Source of the DNA: Astrocystis sublimbata
Taxonomy: Eukaryota > Ascomycota > Sordariomycetes > Xylariales > Xylariaceae
Direction of reading: 5' to 3'
Length of the DNA stretch: 22,505 nt
NCBI GenBank assembly: GCA_022453515.1
Contig: JAJNNY010000149.1
Span: forward strand, 1-22,505
The notes beneath the pieces were generated by a model, which had not been told where the DNA came from, made no database searches, and saw only the letters and a list, made by a program, of their open reading frames with translations. Within the stretch, counting starts at the first letter, position 1; each line of letters opens with the position of its first letter. The position numbers and the translations under genes were made by a program. Below, one piece after another: positions 10,092 to 20,947 of the stretch.

Positions 10092-11400
10092 GATGCCTCT
10101 ATAAAGCAGACTGATGTGGGTGGCTATCGAAGTTTTGACTAAAAACTTGGTGTCTTAGGGGGGAGGGAAGAGTGCTGTGCTTTAACGGCTCGAACATTTA
10201 AGAGCGAAACGACTTTCCAGTGGCGGATAATACTAGTGAAATATGAGATATATGAGCATGAGATCCTGAACAACTACTATTCTACCGCATAAGAGGGGTG
10301 GGAAAACCGTCTTATATACGCAATGAGCCCATGACAGTGCAGTGACCCCCTAACCTAATATCACTTTGACCAAGTACAGCATGCTCCCTAGCATTGTGCT
10401 ACGCAAACCTCTTTGATACACATTCAATATCAGTTGGTAGCCCCACAACTCAAGGGATGTTTGTTACTCAAGGGATGATTCATGGCCACTCCCAATATTA
10501 ACCTTGGCCTTCGCCAAGAATAAGAGTCGTTCGGGACCAGATGTATCTGTATAGTGATATAATAACCAGTTACCCGTTGGTGGCTGTTGGATTGGACCCG
10601 CAGAGCAGCAACTAACTAAATGGAAGGTAGGAGGTCACTAGCATCAAGCATGCAGTATGAAAAATAGATAAAAGATTCAACATCGCCCTAGTGACTAGTA
10701 TTTCGCTTAATCATTTAACAATACGACCAATAAACTGCCTTGGAATAAGTCCTATAGAATCATATAAATACCAGCAGTAGTTCTGTAAATGATCAAAATA
10801 TGTACTAGACTAGTATATAATGCTTTATTTCGAAGCGTAAAGTCAGTTGATCTTCATACTGCGGCTCAAGGTTAGCTGTAAAGGGGATTCCGAAAGTCAA
10901 GAAGCAACCCACGGTTACAGGGGTTGAAATGGAACCTTCCCAACACGAGCCCTCACGAAATGAATCTACTGGCCGTCTTATAGGCGTGTTTCAGATACAT
11001 AATCCCGTAGCTCCCGAGTGCGACTCATAAGCTCCTTTATTTGGTGCTCTGACAACCTTGCTGGTAGGGATCGAATGTGAAAAGAGCCCAAGAGGGCTGT
11101 GAGTTAACCAGGGATTGAAATGCATTCTTAACGCAATGATGGCGATATGAAGTGAAGACGTTTGAAATCACTCATGACCACCGTCTACCGTAGTAGCCAG
11201 CCTTTTCTCCCTTCTGCATCTTCTTTTAGTACAGAATACAGTCCATTCAGCCCTCATATGCAGCGCCTTTGACCCTGGGATATACCCAGACACGTTAGAT
11301 GTTACATTGACCAACAGTAATCACTAGCACGATCAACAAAACCACACGGCCTTAAAAGCAAATGGAGGATGCCTGGACACACGAACAACAACTCAATCTC
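10092..11400 (-). other. Intergenic stretch between the DUF3176 stop and the NLR start
   Basis: No open frame of note is found on the minus strand, so an upstream exon encoding a missing NLR effector domain is not visible here. It contains the TATA-like box at 10311-10318 and the 12-bp direct repeat at 10448-10459 and 10466-10477. A 72-codon frame at 11362-11580 (plus) runs antisense into the DUF3176 gene and is unsupported. Confidence 0.55.
10311..10318 (-). promoter_or_regulatory. TATA-like box upstream of the NLR gene
   Basis: TATATAAG on the minus strand, about 220 bp before the ATG at 10091. A pyrimidine-rich run (about 10155-10172 on the minus strand) between the two is common in filamentous fungal promoters. 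Support is motif and position only. Confidence 0.35.
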
Positions 11401-13438
11401 TCAACCTTGTCGTCTGGATTTCAATCCCAGGTCGTCTCCGTAAGCGGCAAGACGAACCCGCATGCCCCTTGCAACTTGCTCAATTCCCGCGGACGTTTCA
11501 GGCTGGTCGATGTGCATTTCATCCCAGTCGCGATAGTCCAATCCGTGGAAAAGGAGAGCGAGAGCCGAGCCTTTGAGTAATGGCTGCTTCCTCATAGTGA
11601 TCATGGCGCACGTCAGCAGGAGGCAGGCAATGAGAACTGTCGCGGCCGGGAGGATGGCCCAAGGCCAACGAACGTTGATGTAGATTTCCTTGGAGTGTGC
11701 AATGCCGCGAAGCATCATGGTATTTCTGTTGTCTCCCGGGTTTGTCGACCGTATCTGGTTTGTTAGGGTTGTGGCTAGATTGATGGTCATATTCTGGAAG
11801 TCGGTTGTGTAAAGGAAATTTGCCAAATCAAAGGGTGAGTTCAAACGTGGCGAATAAGGCGCGATGTTGATTACAGCTTGGGTGAGTAAGTCTTTCAAGT
11901 AATCTGGCAGGTACTGGACTAGCGTCAAGTCTAGAGTAAAGTGATCACCTGTTAACAACCTCAAGAACGTAGTGCAACTGCATCCATCTCCGATATCAAT
12001 GTCGACTTGCCGCAATTCTTCCATGTCGACCGATCCGTATGGGAGCTGTCCTGGCATGGCGGTGACGTTTCGAAAGGTCTGAGCACACCAGTAGGAGCGC
12101 GCAAAACAGGATTCCGTCACGGGCGGCTCAGGGTACGCGTAGATACCTGGAACTCTGTTCCGGTACAGATCATAATTGGTGACTTTGACTGCATTGATGA
12201 CGCTGTTCTCGTTTTGAGTGTAGAAGGGTTCGAACCAAGATCGGAAAGACTCGACTCTAAGGTATTGCGATTTACCAACATCTCCGAATGTTATAGTCCT
12301 CGCCACTGTAGAGTTCTTCCCGTAAGGAAACGTGTAAGTACAGTTGAACAACGGATTCGTTGCGTCATCACAGCTCATCTTGATCTCGCTGGTCAGATTC
12401 TGATATGCGCTGCAGATACCAAGTGTCGTGAAGTCTTCCCAGGTACAGTAGTCCGAGGGGCATACAAAGTTGGGCTCGAAGACCGAGCCGGATATACTGT
12501 CGACTATGGAAGATTGGAGGTGGAACAAGTCTGTGGATGGTACAAGTGTCCATCCTAACGAATTCTCTGTCAGTATCTATGTCAAAGGCCATTCCTTGCC
12601 ATTCTGAGAACCTACTAGTATAGCCAATAGGGGCAAATCCCTCAGATAAGTATTCAGTGGCGATACCGATCTCAGCCGAAGTGTTCGTTTGCATCGACTT
12701 TCTATCGGGGAAGTCCAAAATCTGCTGGGCACTTGGCTCAATGCCGAGGGCAACAACCGTGATGAACGAGAGTGCAATTGGTATGAATGCACGGATCTTC
12801 AAGCCACTGATTAGAAAAACAAATGAGCCCCAAGGGCCACGACTGGCATCATCCATGACCTGGAACTGATTGAGTGGCCTTGATTGAGACATGAAATGTC
12901 CCCACTTCAGTTGGCTGAGGCACGATGCCACGGGAACCATTATGCTAGTCTTAGCGACAGTGGTGAGAACCGCGATGAGAGAGTCGGGCTGTATGGGTAA
13001 CGACCAAGAACTGAGCCGTCGGCCGTTACTTTTAGCAAGTAGTATGAATAAGAGAACGAGACTGGTGAGGCTGAGGATTGTAGCCGCGATCTCCCACCAC
13101 CACCACCAAGATATGACACGCTTCACATGAGGTCGCTTGGGGTGCGTGGATCCAACGGAGCCTCTTTCGTGTCGTGCCTCCTCCGAAGATTCCGAATTCG
13201 CTGATGGGCATGCATCATCAAGTTGGTCAAGACGAACAGCGCTCTCCACTCCCGCTTCCCTAGGATGTGCAGTATTCATATGCTGAGGCTGCAAATTGGC
13301 AGATAGTTCGGTTTGCCCGTCTCTCGTTTGAGATTCAACACTTGTCGAGATAGGGGAGACCAGTGAGATACCACGTTCCCTGCCGGCTAAGTCCTCGTCC
13401 ATGCGTCTATCATCTCGTTGCTGGGGGTGTTCCATCAT
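11401..13438 (-). CDS. DUF3176-family fungal multi-pass membrane protein
   Basis: Two exons, 13438-12616 and 12554-11401, give 658 aa. Residues 1-110 are polar and disordered. Membrane segments are at about 111-136 (just after a run of five Trp), 153-177 and 216-233, with the family's SQLKW (175-179) and DDASRGPWGS (196-205) blocks and an EPSAQQ motif after segment 3. A large Cys-rich, probably non-cytosolic region follows (FVCPSDYCTW and later CTYTF, with several N-x-S/T sites). The last membrane segment is at about 572-595 and the tail carries KGSALALLFHGLD. DUF3176 proteins are widespread in Pezizomycotina and have no known function. The start is the first of two adjacent ATGs; the 61-nt intron is needed to join the two halves. 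The last 129 codons are repeated in the left palindrome arm. Confidence 0.9.
12555..12615 (-). other. Spliceosomal intron (61 nt) of the DUF3176 gene
   Basis: On the minus strand the donor is GTAGGT, the branch motif is ACTGAC about 15 nt from the end and the acceptor is GTTAG. It is phase 1: the split codon becomes AGA and the frame continues RWTLVPSTDLFHLQSS into the Cys-rich region. Exon lengths 823 + 1154 are divisible by three together. Confidence 0.82.
13094..13110 (-). repeat. (TGG)n trinucleotide repeat coding five Trp
   Basis: A run of CCA units on the plus strand reads as five consecutive TGG codons (Trp 111-115) right before the first membrane segment of the DUF3176 protein. Such a run can change length by slippage and would keep the frame. 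Confidence 0.8.
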
Positions 13439-14860
13439 GTGATGAGTGAATGTGCTAAGTTTGTCTCAATAGACGGGCTACGCTCAATGCTCAGAATTGC
13501 GACAACCAAAACTCTTTAATCTGCGATAAAAAACTTCTCGAGGAATTCAAGACGTTTTGGTAGACACAGCAGGTATATATATATCACTGAATTGCTTTGA
13601 GTAAGATTGGGGGAAATGTTGGCAGGATATCACTCAAGTTACATTGGGCTGCACAAGCCGCATCTCCCCCAGTCGACGATTCACTGAATGGTGCAATGTG
13701 AACTTCATTATAAAAAATATGCCGCGAGGCAGATTTAGCTAAGCTGCATGACCACACGTATTATGTTGCCCCGACAACGAGTGATTCCTCAACCGAACTG
13801 CCCTGCCATTTGTCCTACAGAGGATCCGTCGCACAACTTCACAACTTCAGGATCTCACCTCGAATACTAACTAATCATAAGTGGTTGAGGTATAAATAAC
13901 ACATGTGCGTTTGAAGATGGGGGCTGTGATACGAGATCTACTAAGCCCTCGCCGATGTCGAGTGGGGGAATTGCTTCACTTCTCACACAGGGTGCTGGAT
14001 CTGGGTTTATGGTAGCGTAATGGCCCCAAGTATTGCGGCAGTGTTAAGTGTGACCTCAAGGGTTGGCCACCCCCAGCCATACATGAGTCTCTCGTCCGGC
14101 GCAAGCAACTCAGTGCCATCACGACTGTCGTAATTATGCTGATAGCTACCTGCAAACCGTTATTCAACGAGGGGTCGGTTCCATTCGCCGGCGGTGATAC
14201 GGCTCGTACCCAAGATCTAGGTTTACTTGAGCAAATATGACGTACATGTTGCTTCTGATGCTACTTCCCAGAATATCACAAATGGTATTTATCCCTCCTA
14301 GCTTTTAACATGAATAGAAAATGGAGGTATAATGATCCTAGCCATTCATGATATTTTTAGTGGCAAGAATAGTGATAGACTTGGTATCATTGTTTCGTTA
14401 TATGGTTCAGGAATAATTAGTCTAAGCCTCGACAAGGTTGTATAGAGCATCGGTAGTAATATCTTATTGATTAGATGTCTAATAGTAAGACATTAAAATA
14501 AATTCAATAGCTCTCTAGTAAAAAAGATGTTATGGTTATTCCCGGGGTATATAGTGGTAAATATCTTATAGGCCTTGTGATTCGGCTTCCTCCGGCGTGA
14601 GCTACTACGTAATGCTTTCATGTAAAATTTGCCCTTGTCATTGTCGTTCGCCAACTGGCCCAATCCTTCCCAGGTACTCCGAAATACGCCGTCTATGCAA
14701 AAGTATGGTATGTAGGTATGTGTAGAGTTAATAAAGAGAAAAAGGATCTGGACAGGGAGATATCAACAAGATTTGACATGTCTGGACGTCCATGTGTCAA
14801 ATTCATGATCCAATAGTAAATATGTCTGCACGATTCAAAAGTTTGAGAGCGCAGTATCAA
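13439..14860. other. Intergenic stretch, partly A+T-rich, no gene seen
   Basis: Upstream region of the DUF3176 gene and downstream of the coiled-coil gene. The part at about 14240-14580 is visibly richer in A+T and has no open frame. That could be a decayed repeat, but no recognisable transposon protein or terminal repeat remains. A 63-codon frame at 13976-14167 (minus) has no recognisable feature. Confidence 0.5.
13574..13584 (-). promoter_or_regulatory. TATA-like tract upstream of the DUF3176 gene
   Basis: An alternating TATATATATAT tract about 136 bp before the ATG at 13438. Position fits a core promoter; no other evidence. Confidence 0.35.
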
Positions 14861-17377
14861 CTACTCAATGAGCCCTTCCCTTAGCGCCTCGTGATCAACA
14901 ACATCAGGCGTCGTCTTGGCAGCCGGATTCGGACTTTTCTTCGCAGCCGATGCGAGGAACTCAGAGAACCCGGGTATCGCTCCCGGTTGGTTGATACCCG
15001 GCGAGCGGCTGACATTCTTCGAGTGATCCTTCTCTTTGACGGGCGTGTCCAAGACGGTCCGTCCCGCGCCGCTGCTGCCGTCAGCTGCATTACCCGAGGG
15101 ACTGCTGCCTCCCCACGGCCGCCAAGCCGGGACCCATTTGCCCAACCTGGATAAATCAGACCGCTGTTGCGAAGATGAGCTGGACGGCGGACTGCCGACT
15201 GGTGATAATAGATCAAAGCTGTCACGCAGCAGAGCACTGCTTCTCTTTGCGGGATCCCGCGACAACAGTGGCCGTGCGGTGACAATACTGCTTCCCGTGA
15301 CGGAGCACGCAGACCCCAACTGGCGCATGGTAAGCTGGCTTGGCCTCGATTTCAAGGTGTGGATGTCGAGGCCGCCCGAGAGCGATACGATAGACTCGTG
15401 AGACAGTGCGCGACGCATGAAGGGTCGGCCTGGGCCATCTGAGTCCGTTGTCTCGCTTGGGGCCACAGAGCTGTCATCGTAGAGGATGCTGAGGCCTCGG
15501 GAAGAAGCTTCGCCGTCGACCACGGAGTAGTCATCTATTGACGGCAATGGCTCGGATGGAACGTCTGTTCCGTCTGATGGCTCCTCGGCGATGGATTGCG
15601 CGATGCTCGGAGGGGCGGGGCCGAAGGGGAAACAGGTCGGCACTTGAAAACTCGGAGCAAGTTGCCCTCTCTTCTGCATGGGATGCCAGCTAGGCGACAT
15701 CGGGTCGATACTTGTCGTGGGTGAACCCGGAAATGACGCTGTTGGGGGCGCATCGAACAAGGAGTTCCTATTGTTGGAAAGAGGCGAACTGGGGGCGGAG
15801 GATAACGCGACGTCAGACTGTTGCCCCGAGAAGGTAGACCAACGATTGGACCGTATCGAGTTCTTCCGTGAGTGAGGGGCCGACGAATGCCTCATGAGTC
15901 CGGTTGGCGGTGTGCTCGGATGGGACGCGGGGTGCGCGAAAGCACCGGAAGTGAGTCCGAGACGCTTCTTTTTGGGTTTCCTGGCGTCCTGCTTAGGTGT
16001 CGCGACGTGGTAGTGGTGATGTATGTGTAGCTCTTGCGACAACCTGGTTGGTGACCTTGCCTCGCGAACAGGTGATTGCAGCGATTCGAGTTCGGCCTTC
16101 AACGTGGGCGTCGCGCTGCCTTCACGGTCTTCGGCGATTTGGTGATACTCGAGCTGTTCGCGGAGTGCCTGTATCTCGTCATTGGAATTCATAAGCATCT
16201 CACGGAGCTCTGCAATTCCGTATTGAAGGTTTGCGTTGTCCTGAAGCAGGTCGCGAACGAAATGTCCGACAACATGGGTTCCCCCGTTCGCCTGGTTCAT
16301 CGATTTCGCCGCAGCGGCCCCTTTCAGCCGCCCCGCCGCCGTGTTCAGCTCCTTCTCCATCTCGCGTTGCCTCTCGATGCGCTCCATCATTTCGGCGTGG
16401 CGTCCCTGCTCTTCCCTGGCCTCCTTTTCGATGCGCTCGAGCTGATCCTGGAGATCGCTGATGCCCCTCTCGGCGCGCTTCCATCTCGAGGCGGCTGTCC
16501 GGGCTTCGTCGCGCGACAAGACTAGATTTCCCTGTAGACTGGCCTGCTCCTCTTCGAGTGTCGCAATCTGGCGCTCCAAAGCCTCAGCGCGGGCCGTATC
16601 TGCTTCGAGCCGGCGGATGGTCTGTTGCGACGAGAGCAGTGTGGCCTCGAGGCTTTTGGCCTGGGCTTCGGAATCGATGACAGTCGTGTTGAGGGTTTCG
16701 AGTTGATCCAACAGATCTTTGTTCTCTTCGATTATTTTGGCATTCATGGCTTCGAGTTCCTTATTGTCGCGCTCGAGCTGCTCGATGCGAGTGGTCAGCT
16801 CTCCCCGATCGCGTTCGGTATCTGCCATGTAGGACTCGTGCCTCGCAAGAAGTGCCTATGATGTCAATATTAGATTTCGTGCACTTCGCTGCCGATGTAG
16901 TTTTGAGTGGTGTTTTAAAATAGAGAGATGTGGGCTGCTGGCCAGCGACTCATGCAGATAACTAATCTTGTTGGCATTCCACAACAGCAGTAGCAGCAGT
17001 GCGGTGATTGTGGTGTGACGTATATAGGGGACAGGGAATGCGTCAATATTGCAAAGCAGGTGTAGGATGTAAAGCTGCCGGAATCGGTCGTGGCTCCTCG
17101 ATGCTACACTTTATCGCAGATTCGGGCATGGGAAAGCGGGAACGGTGCAGATAGTAGTAGGCAAAGCATGACGACACATGGGCAGACGTACTTGACCCAT
17201 GCGGGCGGCCTGGTGAACATCCCGCTCGACATGGTCGAGGATGGCGTTGTTGTGTCTCAGGAGAACACACTCATGTGAACCACAGCAGCACTTCAGCGAG
17301 GAGGTCTCAGGTGAGGGGGCGATTTGGGCAGGCATAGCGTCGTTCTCGCCATCAGCCGGCAGCTGAGAACCAGTCAT
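14861..17377 (-). CDS. Fungal coiled-coil protein of unknown function (two exons)
   Basis: Exon 1 is 17377-17192 (62 codons) and exon 2 is 16855-14861; the product is 726 aa. Exon 1 encodes a short Cys/His cluster (CCCGSHEC at 30-37, then RHN) followed by an amphipathic helix. Exon 2 continues ALLARHESY and then a heptad-rich coiled coil (about 72-242) full of Glu, Gln, Leu and Arg. A conserved-looking block (HVVGHFVRDLLQDNANLQ, about 256-273) and a second short coil end near 300. The rest is Ser/Pro-rich and probably disordered, with a His-rich patch HIHHHYH (about 339-345). The ATG at 16828 gives a 655-aa product, but the frame is open upstream to a good acceptor and the joined N-terminus fits what I remember of related fungal proteins. 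Coiled coils suggest a scaffold; no function can be assigned. Confidence 0.82.
16856..17191 (-). other. Spliceosomal intron (336 nt) of the coiled-coil gene
   Basis: Donor GTACGT follows CAA (17192); acceptor CATAG precedes GCACTT (16855), with a TTGAC branch-like motif about 10 nt before the acceptor. It is phase 0 and joins Gln62 to Ala63. It is longer than the other introns here (61-72 nt), so an extra small exon inside is possible. Confidence 0.7.
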
Positions 17378-17383
17378 GGCGTT

Positions 17384-17400
17384 GGTGGTGGTGGTGGTGG
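17384..17400 (-). repeat. (CCA)n microsatellite just before the coiled-coil start codon
   Basis: Five to six GGT units on the plus strand, reading (CCA)n on the coding strand and ending about 7 nt before the ATG at 17377. It would be in the 5' untranslated region. Confidence 0.7.
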
Positions 17401-18087
17401 AAATGCGCTGTGTCGGTGCGAGTTGACAGGTTGAGGCGGGCGACGGGCATGCTGGGAAGTCTTGTCGACGACGTCTTATGATAGCATTGTTGTCCGGGTC
17501 GAGATCAGGAAGTCAGGATGCCAGGGCCGTGAGCGGCGTTGTAGCGAGGGAGGATTGAACGACGTTGTGTTGAACACAATGTCTTGGGGATGAATAATGC
17601 CCCTTTCCGGTCAAGGCTGACACCAGAGGCGGACTTCTCTGGAGGGCAATGCAAATGCAATGAATGCTAAGAGGTAATACGAAGAGACAATGTCTCTGTT
17701 CGTTTTTTTGCCTCAATCCGCTTCTTTTCCGGCCATGTCTCTCCCCGCAAGGGCCCTGGACCATGGAAAAGCCAGGAGCTGGCTTGTTGCTTGTGAAATT
17801 GCGGCACGCCCGACAAGGTAAACATTTGGGGGTAATTCGGATCTCGCGTCGAGTCCTGGCCCAGCTACGGCGCTAGTACACATAAGGACATGGCAGTACG
17901 TACCTAATCTTAGGCAGGTCGATCAATCATACATACATGTATCAATCATTCGTACCTTGACCGCCCGGGATGCCGGGATCGCGCATGCGGCATCAATCGG
18001 AACAACCCGTAACGGGTAAATCGCAACTACTCTGTCAATAACAAGATGAGAGAGTAGTGTTAATAACAGAGGAGACGCAACGAGGTC

Positions 18088-18165
18088 ACGAGAAATTAGA
18101 GAGAAAAGAAAGGGAGAAGGAAAAGAAAAAACCCAAGAGCGAGAAGGAGAGGGAAAAGAGGAGGC
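18088..18165 (-). promoter_or_regulatory. Long pyrimidine tract (minus strand), possible promoter/leader element
   Basis: Almost pure A/G on the plus strand, so C/T on the coding strand of the coiled-coil gene, about 0.7 kb before its ATG. CT-rich tracts near transcription starts are common in filamentous fungi. Function is inferred. Confidence 0.3.
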
Positions 18166-19100
18166 TGGTCCCACGAGATGCTGACCCTGGACGTGGCGTG
18201 GCACCTTGCGTGCGCTGCTGTTGTTTGGGTGAGCTGCACTGCGTCCCGCACTCGTCTGCACCGCAGCGTTGTTGTCACTTGGACATGTCACACTCGGATG
18301 CTCTTGGCGTCAAGTGCAGGTGTTCGCATCCACTGCTCGTCAACTGCCCGTCCACGCCACCGCTCCCTTTCCTGCTCAGGGAGCATACCGAGCCCCTCGT
18401 TGGCGAATGACCCTGGAGCCGCCTACCTGGTGTCCTCCCTGGTGGAGACGATAGTCGAGCTGTCAGAATCCCCAAGGGTCGCAACGCTGACGCAACATGG
18501 GACTGCATGTACCAGTTGTGTCAACTGCAAGGGCGGGATGACGACAGTCCTGCATTCTCACCTTACCGTACCGCATATTAATGTACCTATTATCGTACAT
18601 TGTTGAACCTGGATGTTGATCGCATCCCTACCGCATGAACTATCGTCGATACTCTTCCACGTATAACGGTTCTGAATTGGGGTGTTAGCCGCTTGTATCG
18701 TGAACCATTAGCGTAGCTTGGATTCCCCAGTTTACGCTGCCAACCGTTCTGGTAATTACCGATTGGCAACGCTGTTGTAATGGTGGGCTTTTTCGCTCCG
18801 GCTTCGGTTATGTGGGAGATATCTAACGTTGCGCCCTGGTCCCCAAGTACCGAAGCGTCCCGGCCACCAGGTTAAGGTTCCCGATCGAATATCGGTACAT
18901 GCATATCACATTGTCAGCCCCCTTTGGATTGATAGGAATGTTTCACCGCTGTCGCCAGTGAGGACGATTCACCAGATTATGTGAAATACTTGAACAACAA
19001 TTTGTTTTGGTATGCTGCATAGAAACGGCTGGATTATGACTAAATGATTCGGTACCGGTTTCAGCTCTCGGCGCCTGTCAAGTTTGAATAGGGTTGGTTC

Positions 19101-20947
19101 TTAGGTCGCAAATGCCACGTCTAAGACGTCCAGACCGTCCTTAAGTTGACTCTTCGATGGCATGGCCCCATCTCTCATCAACTCGGCTGATTTCGTCATG
19201 GCCGGGTCTCGGCCCATACTCGCTACCGCCACCACGGTCTCACCCTTGCAGTAATAGGCAACGAACTTGCCCTCTCCCGGGTCACCGGATAGTACGAGGT
19301 CATCCCAGCCGTTGACGGTATTTCCACAATAGCGCAACTGGCCCGTCAACGCACTCCAGAAAACGGGCGTGAAGAATTCGGGCTTCGCCGAAGGTCTGAT
19401 GATGTGCTTTGCGACGCTCCGGCCTTGGTTCTGTGCTACGTCCCAGTGCTCGATCCTTGTGGGCTTGCCTTCACCACCTGGGCCGTGGTATGGGTAGGTT
19501 GCGATGTCACCAATGGCGTAGACGTCCTTCAGACCAGCGACGAGGAAATTGTCGTCTGTCTTGAGTGATCCATCCTCCTCGAGACGTACAACCTTGCTGT
19601 CTTTCAGAAATTCGGTGGCCGGGGCGACGCCGACGCCGAGGATGACGAGATCCGCCTCGAGTTTGGTGCCGTCCTTCAGCAATACGGAGCCGACTTTGGA
19701 AGGATCAGCGGCCGAAGGCTCGGCCTTGTCAACGCTTGCCGACATGTAGAACTTGATCCCCTTTCCTTCGAGTCCCTTTTGCAACCCGGCGCCAACCTCC
19801 TTGCCCAACACCCTCTCCAGCGGGGTGCTTTCCATGCCAATGACAGCAACGCTGTTGTCTGCGGCCGTAGCATTGGCGATTTCCATGCCAATGAAGCTGC
19901 TACCGACCACGACAATCTTCTTGCCCTTTTCTCCGATCGCATCCACAATTTTCTTGGCGTCGTGCAAAGTTCTGAGCACGAAGATGTTCTCAAGCACCTT
20001 AAAACCTTGTAGGGGAAGGTTTCGGGGCGTGCCGCCAGTAGCAAGGATCAGCTTGCCGTATGTGAGCTTCGACCCGCTCTCGGTGGCAACGGACTTGTTG
20101 CTAAAATCAACGTCGGTGACTTCATCCTCGACGAAATCGATGGATCCGGTCTTGAAGAACTCGGCGTTTCTCCACTGTGCCTTCTCTACGTCGGTCAACA
20201 AGGCTTTTGAGAGTTTGGTCCGATCTATGGGCAGGTAGCCCTCTTTGGTCACGACGGTGACGGAGCCGGAAAACCCGCCATCTCTAAGCGCCTCGACAGC
20301 AGCAATGGTAGCACTGCCGCCACCCACAACGACAACGCGATCGGATTCAGAGGTGTTGACACCACCACGGCATCTGATGTTAGGCTGTCTTCGTCCGGAC
20401 TTGATGGCTGCTTCTTCGCCCTTGATGTAGAGGGCACCATCTCGCTCTACGACTTCGAAGGTGGTGAGTGCGTCCAGAGCCGGCGCATCCTCTACATCAC
20501 CGGTCTTGGCATTGAAACAGGCTGTCAAACGCGCAGCATGTTAGCAGAAGAAGATTACTAGTTACTTGATCATGGAAGGGGTTCGAGCTGACCTCCGTGC
20601 CAAGGGCAAGTGATTCGGCCAGTCTTAGGCACGTAGACACCGTTCACCAAGGGAGCGCCGTAGTGCGTGCATTTGGTGCCGATTGCATGTAGTTTGCCGT
20701 TGCCGGCATTGAGCAGCAGGATCTTTCCGCCCTCGATGCCTTCCACCTCGATTTCCTTCTTCTCGCCGAGCTGTAGCGACAGCGCCGAAGCGTCCTTGAG
20801 CTTGTACTCGGACATGGCTCTGTGTGATGGTGCGGCGGTAAATGCAAACGGTCGTGGATATGTCTTCAGGTTGGTCAAGTGGGGCCTGGGAAGCGTGAAG
20901 ACGCGGGGTGCTCTGAGGTGCGAGAAGGCAACACGAGCTTGATTCAT
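19101..20947 (-). CDS. Rieske-type AIF-like NAD(P)H flavoprotein (AIFM3/AIFL type), probably mitochondrial
   Basis: Exon 1 is 20947-20593 and exon 2 is 20521-19101; 591 aa. Residues 1-44 are Arg-rich with no acidic residue, like a mitochondrial presequence. An N-terminal Rieske [2Fe-2S] domain has both ligand pairs, CTH (Cys93, His95) and CPWHG (Cys114, His117). A pyridine nucleotide-disulfide oxidoreductase domain follows: FAD-binding VVVVGGGSAT (about 181-190), ATGG (about 279-282), NAD(P)-binding VVVGSSFIGMEIA (about 322-334), and AIGD, the second FAD motif (about 454-457). A reductase C-terminal domain ends the protein. It should pass electrons from NAD(P)H through FAD to or from the Rieske cluster; the partner is unknown. 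The ATG at 20815 (MSEYKLKD) would give a 547-aa cytosolic form, and the one at 21085 a 637-aa form. Length and domain order match the family. Confidence 0.93.
20522..20592 (-). other. Spliceosomal intron (71 nt) of the Rieske-AIF gene
   Basis: Donor GTCAGC (weak after GT), branch motif GCTAAC, acceptor GACAG. It is phase 1 and rebuilds the Ala codon right after the CPWHG motif, so the Rieske domain reads CPWHGACFNAKTG without a gap. Confidence 0.88.

Larger units (their letters stand above)
5891..11787 (-). repeat. Right arm of the giant inverted repeat
   Basis: Inverted copy of 1-5889. This arm keeps the long reading frames of the NLR gene and runs into a complete DUF3176 gene, so it looks like the correct or ancestral copy. 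At 11787 it passes into single-copy sequence only because the left arm ends at the window edge. There is no target-site duplication, transposon end or integrase gene that would explain the duplication. Confidence 0.97.
17378..19100. other. Long intergenic stretch upstream of the coiled-coil gene
   Basis: About 1.7 kb between the coiled-coil start and the stop of the Rieske-AIF gene. Several open frames of 60-142 codons overlap on both strands (17664-17876, 17923-18291, 18057-18410, 18178-18606), but none has a recognisable domain. They disagree with each other, so I do not call any gene. It probably holds the promoter and a long leader of the coiled-coil gene. Confidence 0.5.

Noticed and set aside
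10346..10362. Telomere-like TTAGGTTAGGGG in the palindrome arms (also about 1430-1441)
   Set aside because: Only two imperfect units inside intergenic sequence; not a telomere array and not near the palindrome centre.
18057..18606. Overlapping open frames of 117-142 codons upstream of the coiled-coil gene
   Set aside because: Low-complexity Lys/Glu or mixed composition, conflicting frames, no domain; the first is just the purine-rich tract translated.
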